DNA of 5,607 nt from an uncultured Bacillota bacterium (lineage in GTDB: Bacteria > Bacillota > Clostridia > Tissierellales > Tissierellaceae): positions 1 to 5,607 of the forward strand of contig CALGAG010000150.1 in the NCBI GenBank assembly GCA_937951995.1, read 5' to 3'. How positions within the stretch are numbered: the stretch's first letter is position 1; the number at the start of each line of letters is the position of its first letter. The notes beneath the pieces are model-generated. The model saw nothing but the letters and a program-made list of their open reading frames with translations, was not told where the DNA came from and did not search any database. A program made the position numbers and the translations under genes. Of this stretch, positions 1 through 5,594 are shown one piece after another.

Positions 1-724
1 CCCTCTTTGTCATCCATCCATCGATTTCTGCAAAGAAGTTCTCCTCTGTATCAGGAGTCTTGCCATCTATGACCTCGTCGTGGTTCTCATCCCAGTTGTA
101 GCCTCCCTGGCCTGGAAATCCGCTGAAGTGTGGCATTCCATCTCCATCATAGTTTGGAGTTGCAATCTCCAGCTGGTCAACATACATTTCAAGGATTCTT
201 CCCTCGCCATCAAACAGAACGCTGGCAAGTACCTGGTTTATACTCCATACTTGTACTCCTTCATTGTCTGCTCCAGGACCTTTTCTTCCCATGTTTGCTA
301 TTCCAAATCCAAGATAGACATCTGAAGCGGTAACCTCTCCTGCCTCTTCAGGCTCTTCTTCAACAGGAGCCGGATATGCAGCGGGATCAATTGCATTGTT
401 TACAGCGTAGATTATTCCTTCGCTTGTGTATGTAGCTCCAGAAACCACGTCAACCTCAGTTGAATTAGCTTCCACTATTGCAGCTGGGGTCTCCTCGATT
501 GCGGGATCGCTTATTCCAGGAGTTTCACTATGTGAAACAACTTCCACTGCAGTTATTGTATCTCCATCCATTGTTACTTCAACCTCAATGGGTCCACCGA
601 AACCTTCACCTATACCTGTAAGTGTTGTCAGCTCCCCTGCAGGCTCCTCAGCTGGTGTTGATGAACATGCTGCCATGCCTAATGCCATAGCAAATGCCAA
701 AAGTAATACCAACAGCTTTTTCAA
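1..724 (-). CDS. FMN-binding domain lipoprotein, C-terminally truncated by the window edge
   Basis: Exported flavoprotein, 241 codons visible and no stop before the left edge. Residues 1-20 form a lipoprotein signal peptide: KK, a hydrophobic stretch, then GMAAC with Cys20 as the probable lipidated residue (Met at -3 is not the classic Leu). An acidic Pro/Glu linker follows. Residues 32-112 match the FMN-binding domain found in NqrC/RnfG and PplA-type proteins. The flavinylation motif is DVVSGATYTS at 92-101, in which Thr98 would carry FMN through a phosphoester bond. A second Glu/Pro linker (119-130) leads to a region from about 131 onward (VYLGFGIAN, later ending WMTKR) that I do not recognise with certainty; similar tails occur in Firmicutes FMN-binding proteins. 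The start is TTG at 724, because AAAAGGAG lies 9 bases upstream; the in-frame ATG at 733 abuts that site with no spacing. Its likely role is extracytosolic electron transfer on the outer face of the membrane. The family call is firm; the partner and pathway are unknown. Confidence 0.85.
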   Translation of the reverse strand, partial: MKKLLVLLLAFAMALGMAACSSTPAEEPAGELTTLTGIGEGFGGPIEVEVTMDGDTITAVEVVSHSETPGISDPAIEETPAAIVEANSTEVDVVSGATYTSEGIIYAVNNAIDPAAYPAPVEEEPEEAGEVTASDVYLGFGIANMGRKGPGADNEGVQVWSINQVLASVLFDGEGRILEMYVDQLEIATPNYDGDGMPHFSGFPGQGGYNWDENHDEVIDGKTPDTEENFFAEIDGWMTKR

Positions 725-733
725 ATGACTCAT

Positions 734-741
734 CTCCTTTT
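734..741 (-). promoter_or_regulatory. Shine-Dalgarno that selects the TTG start of the FMN lipoprotein
   Basis: The minus strand reads AAAAGGAG here. It lies 9 bases before TTG at 724 but directly touches the in-frame ATG at 733, so ribosome geometry favours TTG. The resulting N-terminus, (M)KKLLVLLLAF, is also the more typical signal-peptide start. Confidence 0.65.
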
Positions 742-773
742 ATTGTTTTAAATTTAACGTTATCTTATTATCA

Positions 774-802
774 AATATATCATATTGTGGTAATGTATTC
801 AA
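774..802 (-). promoter_or_regulatory. Putative sigma-A-type promoter of the FMN lipoprotein gene
   Basis: The minus strand has TTGAAT at 797-802 as -35, a 17-base spacer, and TATATT at 774-779 as -10. The match is 4 of 6 for the -35 and 5 of 6 for the -10. The predicted start near 767 would give a leader of about 43 bases carrying the Shine-Dalgarno. The region is very AT-rich, so chance matches are likely and confidence is moderate. Confidence 0.45.
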
Positions 803-818
803 TGGGTTTTATTTTAAA

Positions 819-838
819 AATGTTGTTATTTCAACATT
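819..838. repeat. Perfect inverted repeat, 7-bp arms, in the gap before the FMN lipoprotein gene
   Basis: AATGTTG at 819-825 and CAACATT at 832-838 are exact reverse complements around a 6-base loop. On the minus strand the right arm runs into TTTTT, so it could be a weak secondary terminator for the gene upstream. It also lies just upstream of the putative promoter at 774-802 and could be a protein-binding operator. The sequence does not decide between these. Confidence 0.4.
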
Positions 839-894
839 ATTGTCATATGTTCATTACGAATATCCAGAGTTCAATGCTTCTATATGTAAAATAT

Positions 895-913
895 ATCCAT
901 TGTTTTAATGGAT
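895..913. repeat. Perfect inverted repeat, 7-bp arms, AT-rich
   Basis: ATCCATT at 895-901 and AATGGAT at 907-913 pair exactly around the loop GTTTT. It sits just past the T-tract of the terminator at 920-958. Its function is unknown; in such AT-rich DNA it may be chance or part of an extended termination region. Confidence 0.3.
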
Positions 914-919
914 TTTGTT

Positions 920-958
920 AAAAATGGAACCGCCGCTGGGTATCCAGTGTCGGTGTCC
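920..958 (-). terminator. Imperfect intrinsic terminator of the glutamine synthetase gene
   Basis: Directly after the TAA stop, the minus strand carries a GC-rich imperfect hairpin. GGA/TCC, ACCG/CGGT and CTGG/CCAG pair in that order around the loop ATAC, with a bulged C and a 3x3 internal loop. It is followed by A and then TTTTT (920-924). The hairpin begins at the base after the stop codon. Confidence 0.6.
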
Positions 959-2860
959 TTAAATGTCCAATAGGTTTTTCTTGTACAGGTTGTAGAGCAT
1001 CCTCAGATTGTCCATCTTTGTATAGATATCCTTCTGGAGGGAAGATGCTAGGTCAAAGTTTTTCTTGTCAAGAGCTTCCTTTATCTGGGTGAACAAGGAT
1101 GTCCTGTTAAGGCTGTCCTTCATTAGCTCAACCCTTAGGTCCCTGATTGCAAGCCAGTTGGATATGTCCAAGTCCGATGCATTGGCAGGGTCGTGAAGGA
1201 GCTTGTAGCCTCTAATCTCCCTCATCAGGTCCGGTATGATCCTGTGCTCTATCTCAGTGAACCATTTGTTGAGAACCGCCGACTGGTAGCTGTCAATTAC
1301 ACTGTCCCTAAAGACCCTACCTCTTTTTAGGATTTTCAGCTTCTCAGGATAGACTTGGAATGCCTTGATGTTCTCATAAACAGTTGCAGGCACCTTTCCG
1401 AATATCCTATCCCTTTCCGCATCTGTATAGTCCTCAAAGACATTTACCTCACTCCTGTAGGCCCTACCCTTTTGCAGATAGATTCCTTCATCCTCCGGAG
1501 CTTTTGACAGCTCCTCCAGAAGACTGTCCTCATCCCTTTTCTCCTTAAGTACGTGGTCTATGCCATCATCCATAGCCATAAGCATTGAGCTCATGCACAG
1601 GAAGGAGTTTGTATGTGGGTTTGGACTTCTCAGCTCAAATCTTGTTGCGAGAGGGTTGTTCTCATCCCGGATCAGACCGATCAGGATGGTCCTGTTCCTG
1701 GAAGGGATGTCAACGCTTCTTCCCAGGGATGTAACTATGCAAACAGGTGCTTCAAATCCAGGCTTGAGTCTCTTGAAGGATTCGTTTGAGGATGTAATGA
1801 AAGGGTTCATTACCTCATAGTTATTCAATATCCCCATTATTGCACCATATCCAATGGGACTCATGAAATGCTTCCTGTAGGGGTGGAAGAGGTTGATCCT
1901 CTTGCCGGACTCAAGCTCCACGGCAACTCCCATATGGGTGTGCTCCCCACTTCCTGCAACTCCAGGTATTGGCTTTGCAAGGAAGGTCACATCCATTCCC
2001 TTTGCCCTGAAGGTTTCCTTGATGATGTGCTTTATGAACATTTCATTGTCGCCTGTCTGCATGGTTGTTGAATATTTCCAGTCTATTTCAAGCTGCTCCA
2101 TGATTCCCGAGAAGCTTCCATCGTGCTGAAGTCTTGCCTTGACTCCACCGACCTCCTTGTGTCCCATCTCAGGCTCCATTCCGTATAGCTCCATGTATTG
2201 GAGTGAATTTTCAAGTGCTGTCCTAACGGCCCCCCTGGTCTTGGCCCAATACTGCTCATTCAGCTCCTGTGATGTGGTAAGTTCCTGTAGCTCCCTGTTT
2301 GAGTCAGGTGTTCTAACCCAGAATTCCAGCTCTGTTGCAGCGGTTACATGAACCTTTTTTATCTCCTCCGGGCTAAAGCCATAGGCCCTTGTCTGGTCTG
2401 GGTTCTCCCTGAGGAGTTCCTCCAGGTGACTTTCAAAGTATCTTGTGGCATCCTTTAGTATATGTCTTGAATCCACAGGAATTCCGTCATGGTATAGGAA
2501 GCAGGGAATCTTAAGTGTCCCTACTGGCTTTCCAGACTCCTGGTGGATGTTCTCGTAATTGTAGTCAACAAACCAATTGGCTTCAATATCTGCCTTCATG
2601 TCTATTTTTGCATTGTCCAGTGTTGCAATCTCAGGAAGGTAGACTGAGGACCCATCAGTTTGAACAGCTATTCCATGTAGGAAAAGTTCAATATCATCCC
2701 TAAAGACCTTGACTGGTATCTTTTCTTCTGTCTCATGTCCTATCCAGTCCACGCCACCAAGGGAGACGAACCTTATTTGGGGATTGTCCTCCAGAATCTT
2801 GAACAAGTCCTCCTTGCTGTGATTTTCCTTACTTATTACATAGCACAAATCTTCTCTCAT
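959..2860 (-). CDS. glnA: Glutamine synthetase, long form with C-terminal extension
   Basis: ATP-dependent ligation of ammonia to glutamate, giving glutamine; a cytosolic oligomeric enzyme of nitrogen assimilation. Residue numbers are for the 633-aa product. The N-terminal beta-grasp region covers about 30-110 and holds DGSS at 69-72, whose Asp is the ammonia-site residue in GlnA. The catalytic domain covers about 170-440: ELEF (177-180) and Glu236 and Glu258 as metal ligands, GSGEHTH (303-309), KRLKPGFEAP (363-372) with the flap Glu, NRT with Arg390, and RFELR (407-411). Classic type I enzymes are about 440-470 aa. This one adds roughly 190 mostly helical residues at the C-terminus and about 14 residues between two metal ligands. 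I see no NLY-type adenylylation motif. The longest reading frame starts at 2881, but ATG at 2860 has GGAG 8 bases upstream while 2881 has none, so 2860 is preferred. The gene has its own promoter and terminator. The family call is firm; the subclass is not assigned, and glnA is used in the general sense. Confidence 0.93.
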   Translation of the reverse strand: MREDLCYVISKENHSKEDLFKILEDNPQIRFVSLGGVDWIGHETEEKIPVKVFRDDIELFLHGIAVQTDGSSVYLPEIATLDNAKIDMKADIEANWFVDYNYENIHQESGKPVGTLKIPCFLYHDGIPVDSRHILKDATRYFESHLEELLRENPDQTRAYGFSPEEIKKVHVTAATELEFWVRTPDSNRELQELTTSQELNEQYWAKTRGAVRTALENSLQYMELYGMEPEMGHKEVGGVKARLQHDGSFSGIMEQLEIDWKYSTTMQTGDNEMFIKHIIKETFRAKGMDVTFLAKPIPGVAGSGEHTHMGVAVELESGKRINLFHPYRKHFMSPIGYGAIMGILNNYEVMNPFITSSNESFKRLKPGFEAPVCIVTSLGRSVDIPSRNRTILIGLIRDENNPLATRFELRSPNPHTNSFLCMSSMLMAMDDGIDHVLKEKRDEDSLLEELSKAPEDEGIYLQKGRAYRSEVNVFEDYTDAERDRIFGKVPATVYENIKAFQVYPEKLKILKRGRVFRDSVIDSYQSAVLNKWFTEIEHRIIPDLMREIRGYKLLHDPANASDLDISNWLAIRDLRVELMKDSLNRTSLFTQIKEALDKKNFDLASSLQKDIYTKMDNLRMLYNLYKKNLLDI

Positions 2861-2868
2861 CTTATCAT

Positions 2869-2872
2869 CTCC
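2869..2872 (-). promoter_or_regulatory. Shine-Dalgarno that selects ATG 2860 of glutamine synthetase
   Basis: GGAG on the minus strand lies 8 bases before ATG at 2860. The upstream in-frame ATG at 2881 is preceded only by GAAGTAAAAAAATA, with no Shine-Dalgarno, and would lie only about 10 bases from the predicted transcript start. Confidence 0.6.
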
Positions 2873-2897
2873 GGTAGACATATTTTTTTACTTCATT

Positions 2898-2926
2898 ATT
2901 TTATTACTACACAGTTAGCTTGTCAA
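2898..2926 (-). promoter_or_regulatory. Strong sigma-A-type promoter of the glutamine synthetase gene
   Basis: The minus strand has a perfect -35, TTGACA (2921-2926), an exact 17-base spacer, and TAAAAT (2898-2903), matching 5 of 6 of the -10 consensus. The predicted transcript start is near 2891, giving a leader of about 30 bases to ATG 2860. That is too short for a riboswitch or T-box, so nitrogen control, if any, would act on initiation. No clear repressor operator was seen. Confidence 0.75.
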
Positions 2927-2945
2927 GAAATTTGCTTTATCATGT

Positions 2946-2968
2946 AAAAGGACCCCAGTAAGGGGTCC
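2946..2968 (-). terminator. Intrinsic terminator of the AOR-ThiF operon
   Basis: GGACCCC (2950-2956) and GGGGTCC (2962-2968) form a perfect 7-bp stem around a 5-base loop. On the minus strand it is followed by TTTT (2946-2949). It starts 8 bases after the ThiF-like stop codon and ends 20 bases before the -35 of the next gene, separating the two transcription units. Confidence 0.85.
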
Positions 2969-2976
2969 AGCTTAGC

Positions 2977-3666
2977 TTATTCAAGCTCTATTACATTTGT
3001 GTTGTTTGTGAGTGTATCGATAAAGAGTATTTTTTTTCTAAGAATCTCGCCAATTCCCAGAACCACCTTCAAGGCCTCTGCCACCTGGTAGGATGCTATG
3101 AGGGCTGGAGTGAAGGATGGATTTCCAAGTTCCTTCTCAACCCCCTCCATATCCGGGTCTGAATAGATGGTGGACAGGGTCCAATCCCCTGGCATCACCA
3201 CTGATACCTGACCATACCAGCCTCCGATTGCTCCGTGGACCAAGGGTATCTGGAGCTGGTTGCACAGGTCCTCCAGGAGAAGTCTTGTCCTTGCATTGTC
3301 CACCCCATCAAGGACCAGGTCAGCACCCTCAAGCAGGTCCTTGCCGTTTTTTTTGGAAACAGTGTCATGGACCGCAATTATATCCACCTGGGAATTGATC
3401 TTTTCCAGTTCCCTCTTGGCTTCCAGAGCCTTTGGTTTGCCAAGATTGTTTTCATTGGAGAATCTCTGCCTGTTAAGGTTGCTTTCTTCAAACACATCCC
3501 CATCAATGATTATCAGCTTACCTATGCCCAGCCTTGCAATCAACTCCGCAAGATGGCCACCAAGCCCCCCTGCTCCAATCACCGCTATGGTCTTGCTGGC
3601 AAGAAGGTCTTGGTCTTCTTGTGAGATTAGGGATTTGTTTCTATCGTATCTGTGTTTAAGGTTCAA
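2977..3666 (-). CDS. ThiF/MoeB/HesA-family E1-like adenylyltransferase
   Basis: A 229-aa cytosolic protein with the E1-like Rossmann fold that binds ATP and adenylates the C-terminal glycine of a MoaD/ThiS-type ubiquitin-like carrier before sulfur transfer. Visible motifs: GAGGLG (31-36), IDGD (54-57) with ESNLNRQ (61-67) including the Arg finger, LGKPKA (75-80) with the ATP-contacting Lys77, and DGVDNARTR (120-128), where Asp123 fits the catalytic Asp. The family-typical C-terminal block PSFTPALIASYQVAEALK is at 183-200. The paired CxxC zinc motifs of E. coli MoeB and ThiF are absent: the only cysteine is Cys135. There is no rhodanese domain. It starts at TTG (3666), with AAAGGAGG 8 bases upstream. 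It is the second gene of an operon, 14 bases after the AOR gene. Its likely role is maturation of the tungsten- or molybdenum-pterin cofactor for the neighbouring enzyme. That is inference; thiamine or another sulfur pathway is an alternative. Confidence 0.9.
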   Translation of the reverse strand: MNLKHRYDRNKSLISQEDQDLLASKTIAVIGAGGLGGHLAELIARLGIGKLIIIDGDVFEESNLNRQRFSNENNLGKPKALEAKRELEKINSQVDIIAVHDTVSKKNGKDLLEGADLVLDGVDNARTRLLLEDLCNQLQIPLVHGAIGGWYGQVSVVMPGDWTLSTIYSDPDMEGVEKELGNPSFTPALIASYQVAEALKVVLGIGEILRKKILFIDTLTNNTNVIELE

Positions 3667-3674
3667 GAATCAGC

Positions 3675-3682
3675 CCTCCTTT
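3675..3682 (-). promoter_or_regulatory. Strong Shine-Dalgarno overlapping the AOR stop codon
   Basis: The minus strand reads AAAGGAGG, 8 bases before the TTG start at 3666. Its first two bases belong to the TAA stop of the AOR gene (3681-3683). The overlap implies translational coupling between the two genes and supports the rare TTG start. Confidence 0.8.
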
Positions 3683-5543
3683 AATTTTTCCTGTAAAGAT
3701 CCTCCAGAAGATAATCCAGGGCTCCAATTTCCTTTAGGAAGTCTTCAGATGGCAGTCCGGTTTCAAAATCCCATCCCAACTCCTGGAAAAAATTCTCGCC
3801 CAATAGCTGATTGTCAATTTCAACACCTTCAAGGGGTCCAGCCTCCAATGGTGGCTTTCCTACTGCCCTTTGGGTGATCTCCATATCCTTTGGCCTAATG
3901 CCTTCCCTAAGGTTGAAAGCATGTCTCATTGCATATATCCTCAATCCAGCCCTGAAGCTTTCCTCCTGTCCAAATGGGAAGCCCCCTATTGCCTCCACAT
4001 AGCTGTCAACAATTCCCTCAGGTGGGGTTCCAAACCTTGAGAACATGCATATTCCTGCAACGTTCATGACCTCCCTCTTGGATGTAAGGTCAACATCCTG
4101 GTCACCGGTTCCTGTGTAGTCGTACTTTGGCCTTGTTTCCTTTCCTCCCATCTGGATGTTTCCCAGTCCACCCTTCACGTGTCTGCCTGGAGTGGGGTCA
4201 AACTGGTAGGTTCTTGCAAGACCAGGGGCAAATCTTGGGTCATGCATTGGCAGCTCTATTCCGGATGCAGTTTGAAGATATTCATGTCCCTTCTTGTAAT
4301 GGTCAGCCGCATATGCAGATCCATTGGCAAGTATCTCTCCACAGCCTTCACCATCTGCAATTTTCTGGGTCAAGGCAACTATAGCCTCACCACTACCCCA
4401 CTTAAGGTCTATTCCATCCAGGTCCTCAAGTGATAGTACCCCTTCGTCATAACACTCCATGGCCCAGGCTATTGTCATTCCGGTTGAGATTGTATCTATT
4501 CCATACCTGTTGCATATATCATTCGCTTTAATGAGGGCATCAGCTTCCTGGCATAGGAGGGTCGATCCAAAGGCTGAGGCTGTCTCATACTCCGGTCTGT
4601 CAGTTGTTCCAACTGGCCATCTTCCATCGTTTACCTCATATTCTGCCCCGCAGCCCAAAGGGCAGCTTGAGCAGGCATACTTCTTGGTCTTGTACTTGTC
4701 CATGGTCTTGGCTCCAAGGGCCTCTGCAGCCTCCTCACCATAGTCGATTATCCCTACACCCTTCCAGTTCATAACTGGGCTATCTCCGCTCAGGGCAGCA
4801 GCAGGGGTTCCTCCTCCCGTTCCCATGTCGCTGAACCTCTTTGTTCCCTTGTTTTCCTTCATTGCCTTAAGGACCAGCTTGTTTACCTCCTTAAGCCTTT
4901 CCGGATCTGCAACTGCTACATTGCCGGTTCCCCTTACAAGAACTGCCTTCAGGTTCTTCGAGCCCATAACAGCTCCTCCGCCACCTCTACCTGGTGCCCT
5001 GTGTCCGTCGTTAATTGGACATGCAAGGAGGGACTGCCTCTCTCCTGAGGGTCCGATTGCAACAATCTTTGCAGCAGGCTCCTCGTGGTCTTCCTTAAGG
5101 ACATCCCAAACTTCCTTTGTATCCATTCCCCAAAGGTGGCTTGCATCCCTGATTTCAACCTCTCCATCCTTGACCCAGATGTATACGGGCTTTTCTGCCT
5201 TCCCATGGATGAAAAGTCCGTCAAATCCGGCCTTTTTAAGCTCAGGTCCAAAGAAGCCTCCTGAGTTTGAATCATTCCAGCCTCCTGTCACTGGGGATTT
5301 GTGGACCATGGTGAACCTTCCACCATACATGGCTCCAGTCCCGTTGGTCATTCCAGTGATAAATCCCAGGATGTTGTCCTCTCCAAGGGGATCTGCACCT
5401 GCCGGCATCCTGTCATAGAGTATCTTTGCTCCGAAGCCATATCCTCCTATGTAGTCCCTGACAAACTGGTCATCAAAGCTTTCAGTGGTAATTTCCTTTT
5501 TGCTCAGGTCCACAAATAAAAATTTTCCATTGTATCCATTCAT
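3681..5543 (-). CDS. Aldehyde ferredoxin oxidoreductase family protein, tungsten-pterin enzyme
   Basis: A 620-aa cytosolic enzyme that oxidises aldehydes to carboxylic acids with ferredoxin, or the reverse. The N-terminal AFOR domain covers about 1-205, beginning MNGYNGKFLFVDLS. It carries KSPVTGGWNDSNSGG (82-96), the LKKAGFDG block (102-109) and the glycine-rich GRGGGGAVMGSKNLKA (185-200). The C-terminal domains carry CSSCPLGC (291-298), giving three 4Fe-4S ligands, with the fourth at Cys499 in NVAGIC. PEYE (317-320) and His455 in GRHVKGG fit the conserved Glu and His near tungsten. The pterin-binding loops are NRYGID (345-350) and NVAGIC (494-499). Length and cysteine spacing closely match Pyrococcus AOR (about 605 aa; Cys 288/291/295/494 from memory). 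The frame stays open to 5594, but that codon falls inside the -35 box. ATG 5543 matches the family N-terminus and has GGAG 10 bases upstream; ATG 5549 is also possible. It heads an operon with the ThiF-like gene. Substrate is unknown; AOR and FOR types cannot be separated. Confidence 0.93.
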   Translation of the reverse strand: MNGYNGKFLFVDLSKKEITTESFDDQFVRDYIGGYGFGAKILYDRMPAGADPLGEDNILGFITGMTNGTGAMYGGRFTMVHKSPVTGGWNDSNSGGFFGPELKKAGFDGLFIHGKAEKPVYIWVKDGEVEIRDASHLWGMDTKEVWDVLKEDHEEPAAKIVAIGPSGERQSLLACPINDGHRAPGRGGGGAVMGSKNLKAVLVRGTGNVAVADPERLKEVNKLVLKAMKENKGTKRFSDMGTGGGTPAAALSGDSPVMNWKGVGIIDYGEEAAEALGAKTMDKYKTKKYACSSCPLGCGAEYEVNDGRWPVGTTDRPEYETASAFGSTLLCQEADALIKANDICNRYGIDTISTGMTIAWAMECYDEGVLSLEDLDGIDLKWGSGEAIVALTQKIADGEGCGEILANGSAYAADHYKKGHEYLQTASGIELPMHDPRFAPGLARTYQFDPTPGRHVKGGLGNIQMGGKETRPKYDYTGTGDQDVDLTSKREVMNVAGICMFSRFGTPPEGIVDSYVEAIGGFPFGQEESFRAGLRIYAMRHAFNLREGIRPKDMEITQRAVGKPPLEAGPLEGVEIDNQLLGENFFQELGWDFETGLPSEDFLKEIGALDYLLEDLYRKN

Positions 5544-5553
5544 TTTCATCACT

Positions 5554-5557
5554 CTCC
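5554..5557 (-). promoter_or_regulatory. Shine-Dalgarno of the AOR gene
   Basis: GGAG on the minus strand lies 10 bases before ATG 5543 and only 4 bases before the in-frame ATG 5549. Spacing and the family N-terminus favour 5543, but the choice changes only two residues. Confidence 0.5.
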
Positions 5558-5565
5558 ATAGTGAT

Positions 5566-5594
5566 ATTATACAAAATTTGTCCGTTTGTTGCAA
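5566..5594 (-). promoter_or_regulatory. Putative sigma-A-type promoter of the AOR-ThiF operon
   Basis: The minus strand has a perfect -10, TATAAT (5566-5571), a 17-base spacer, and TTGCAA (5589-5594) as -35, matching 4 of 6. The predicted start near 5559 gives a very short leader of about 16 bases to ATG 5543, so leader-based control is unlikely. Only about 13 bases upstream of the -35 are visible, so activator sites cannot be judged. Confidence 0.7.

Noticed and set aside
426..728. Plus-strand open frame rich in Ser/Thr/Val
   Set aside because: It is antisense to the FMN-binding domain of the lipoprotein; the repetitive composition mirrors the Ala/Glu/Thr codons of the real gene.
694..921. 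Plus-strand open frame of 75 codons across the AT-rich gap
   Set aside because: It overlaps the start of the lipoprotein gene and its putative promoter, has no clear Shine-Dalgarno, and its hydrophobic residues follow from AT-rich DNA.
2882..2945. Possible T-box or glutamine riboswitch before glutamine synthetase
   Set aside because: The predicted leader is only about 30 bases and contains no paired structure, and the terminator nearby belongs to the upstream operon.
3260..3877. Plus-strand open frame of 205 codons
   Set aside because: It lies opposite the well-supported ThiF-like and AOR genes, shows no recognisable domain, and has the low-complexity Ser/Pro/Leu content typical of an antisense shadow.
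4661..4684. CxxCxxxC motif considered as a sign of a ferredoxin-like or radical SAM protein
   Set aside because: Its position in the AOR chain and the distant fourth Cys499 match the family 4Fe-4S cluster; no other radical SAM features are present.
4825..5418. Plus-strand open frame of 197 codons
   Set aside because: It is fully antisense to the conserved N-terminal half of the AOR gene, has no recognisable motif, and no ribosome binding site or promoter was evident.
5484..5559. Short reading frame starting with ATG at the predicted AOR transcript start, out of frame with AOR
   Set aside because: It would need leaderless initiation on a very short transcript end, and nothing supports translation; the GGAG within it fits the AOR ribosome binding site better.
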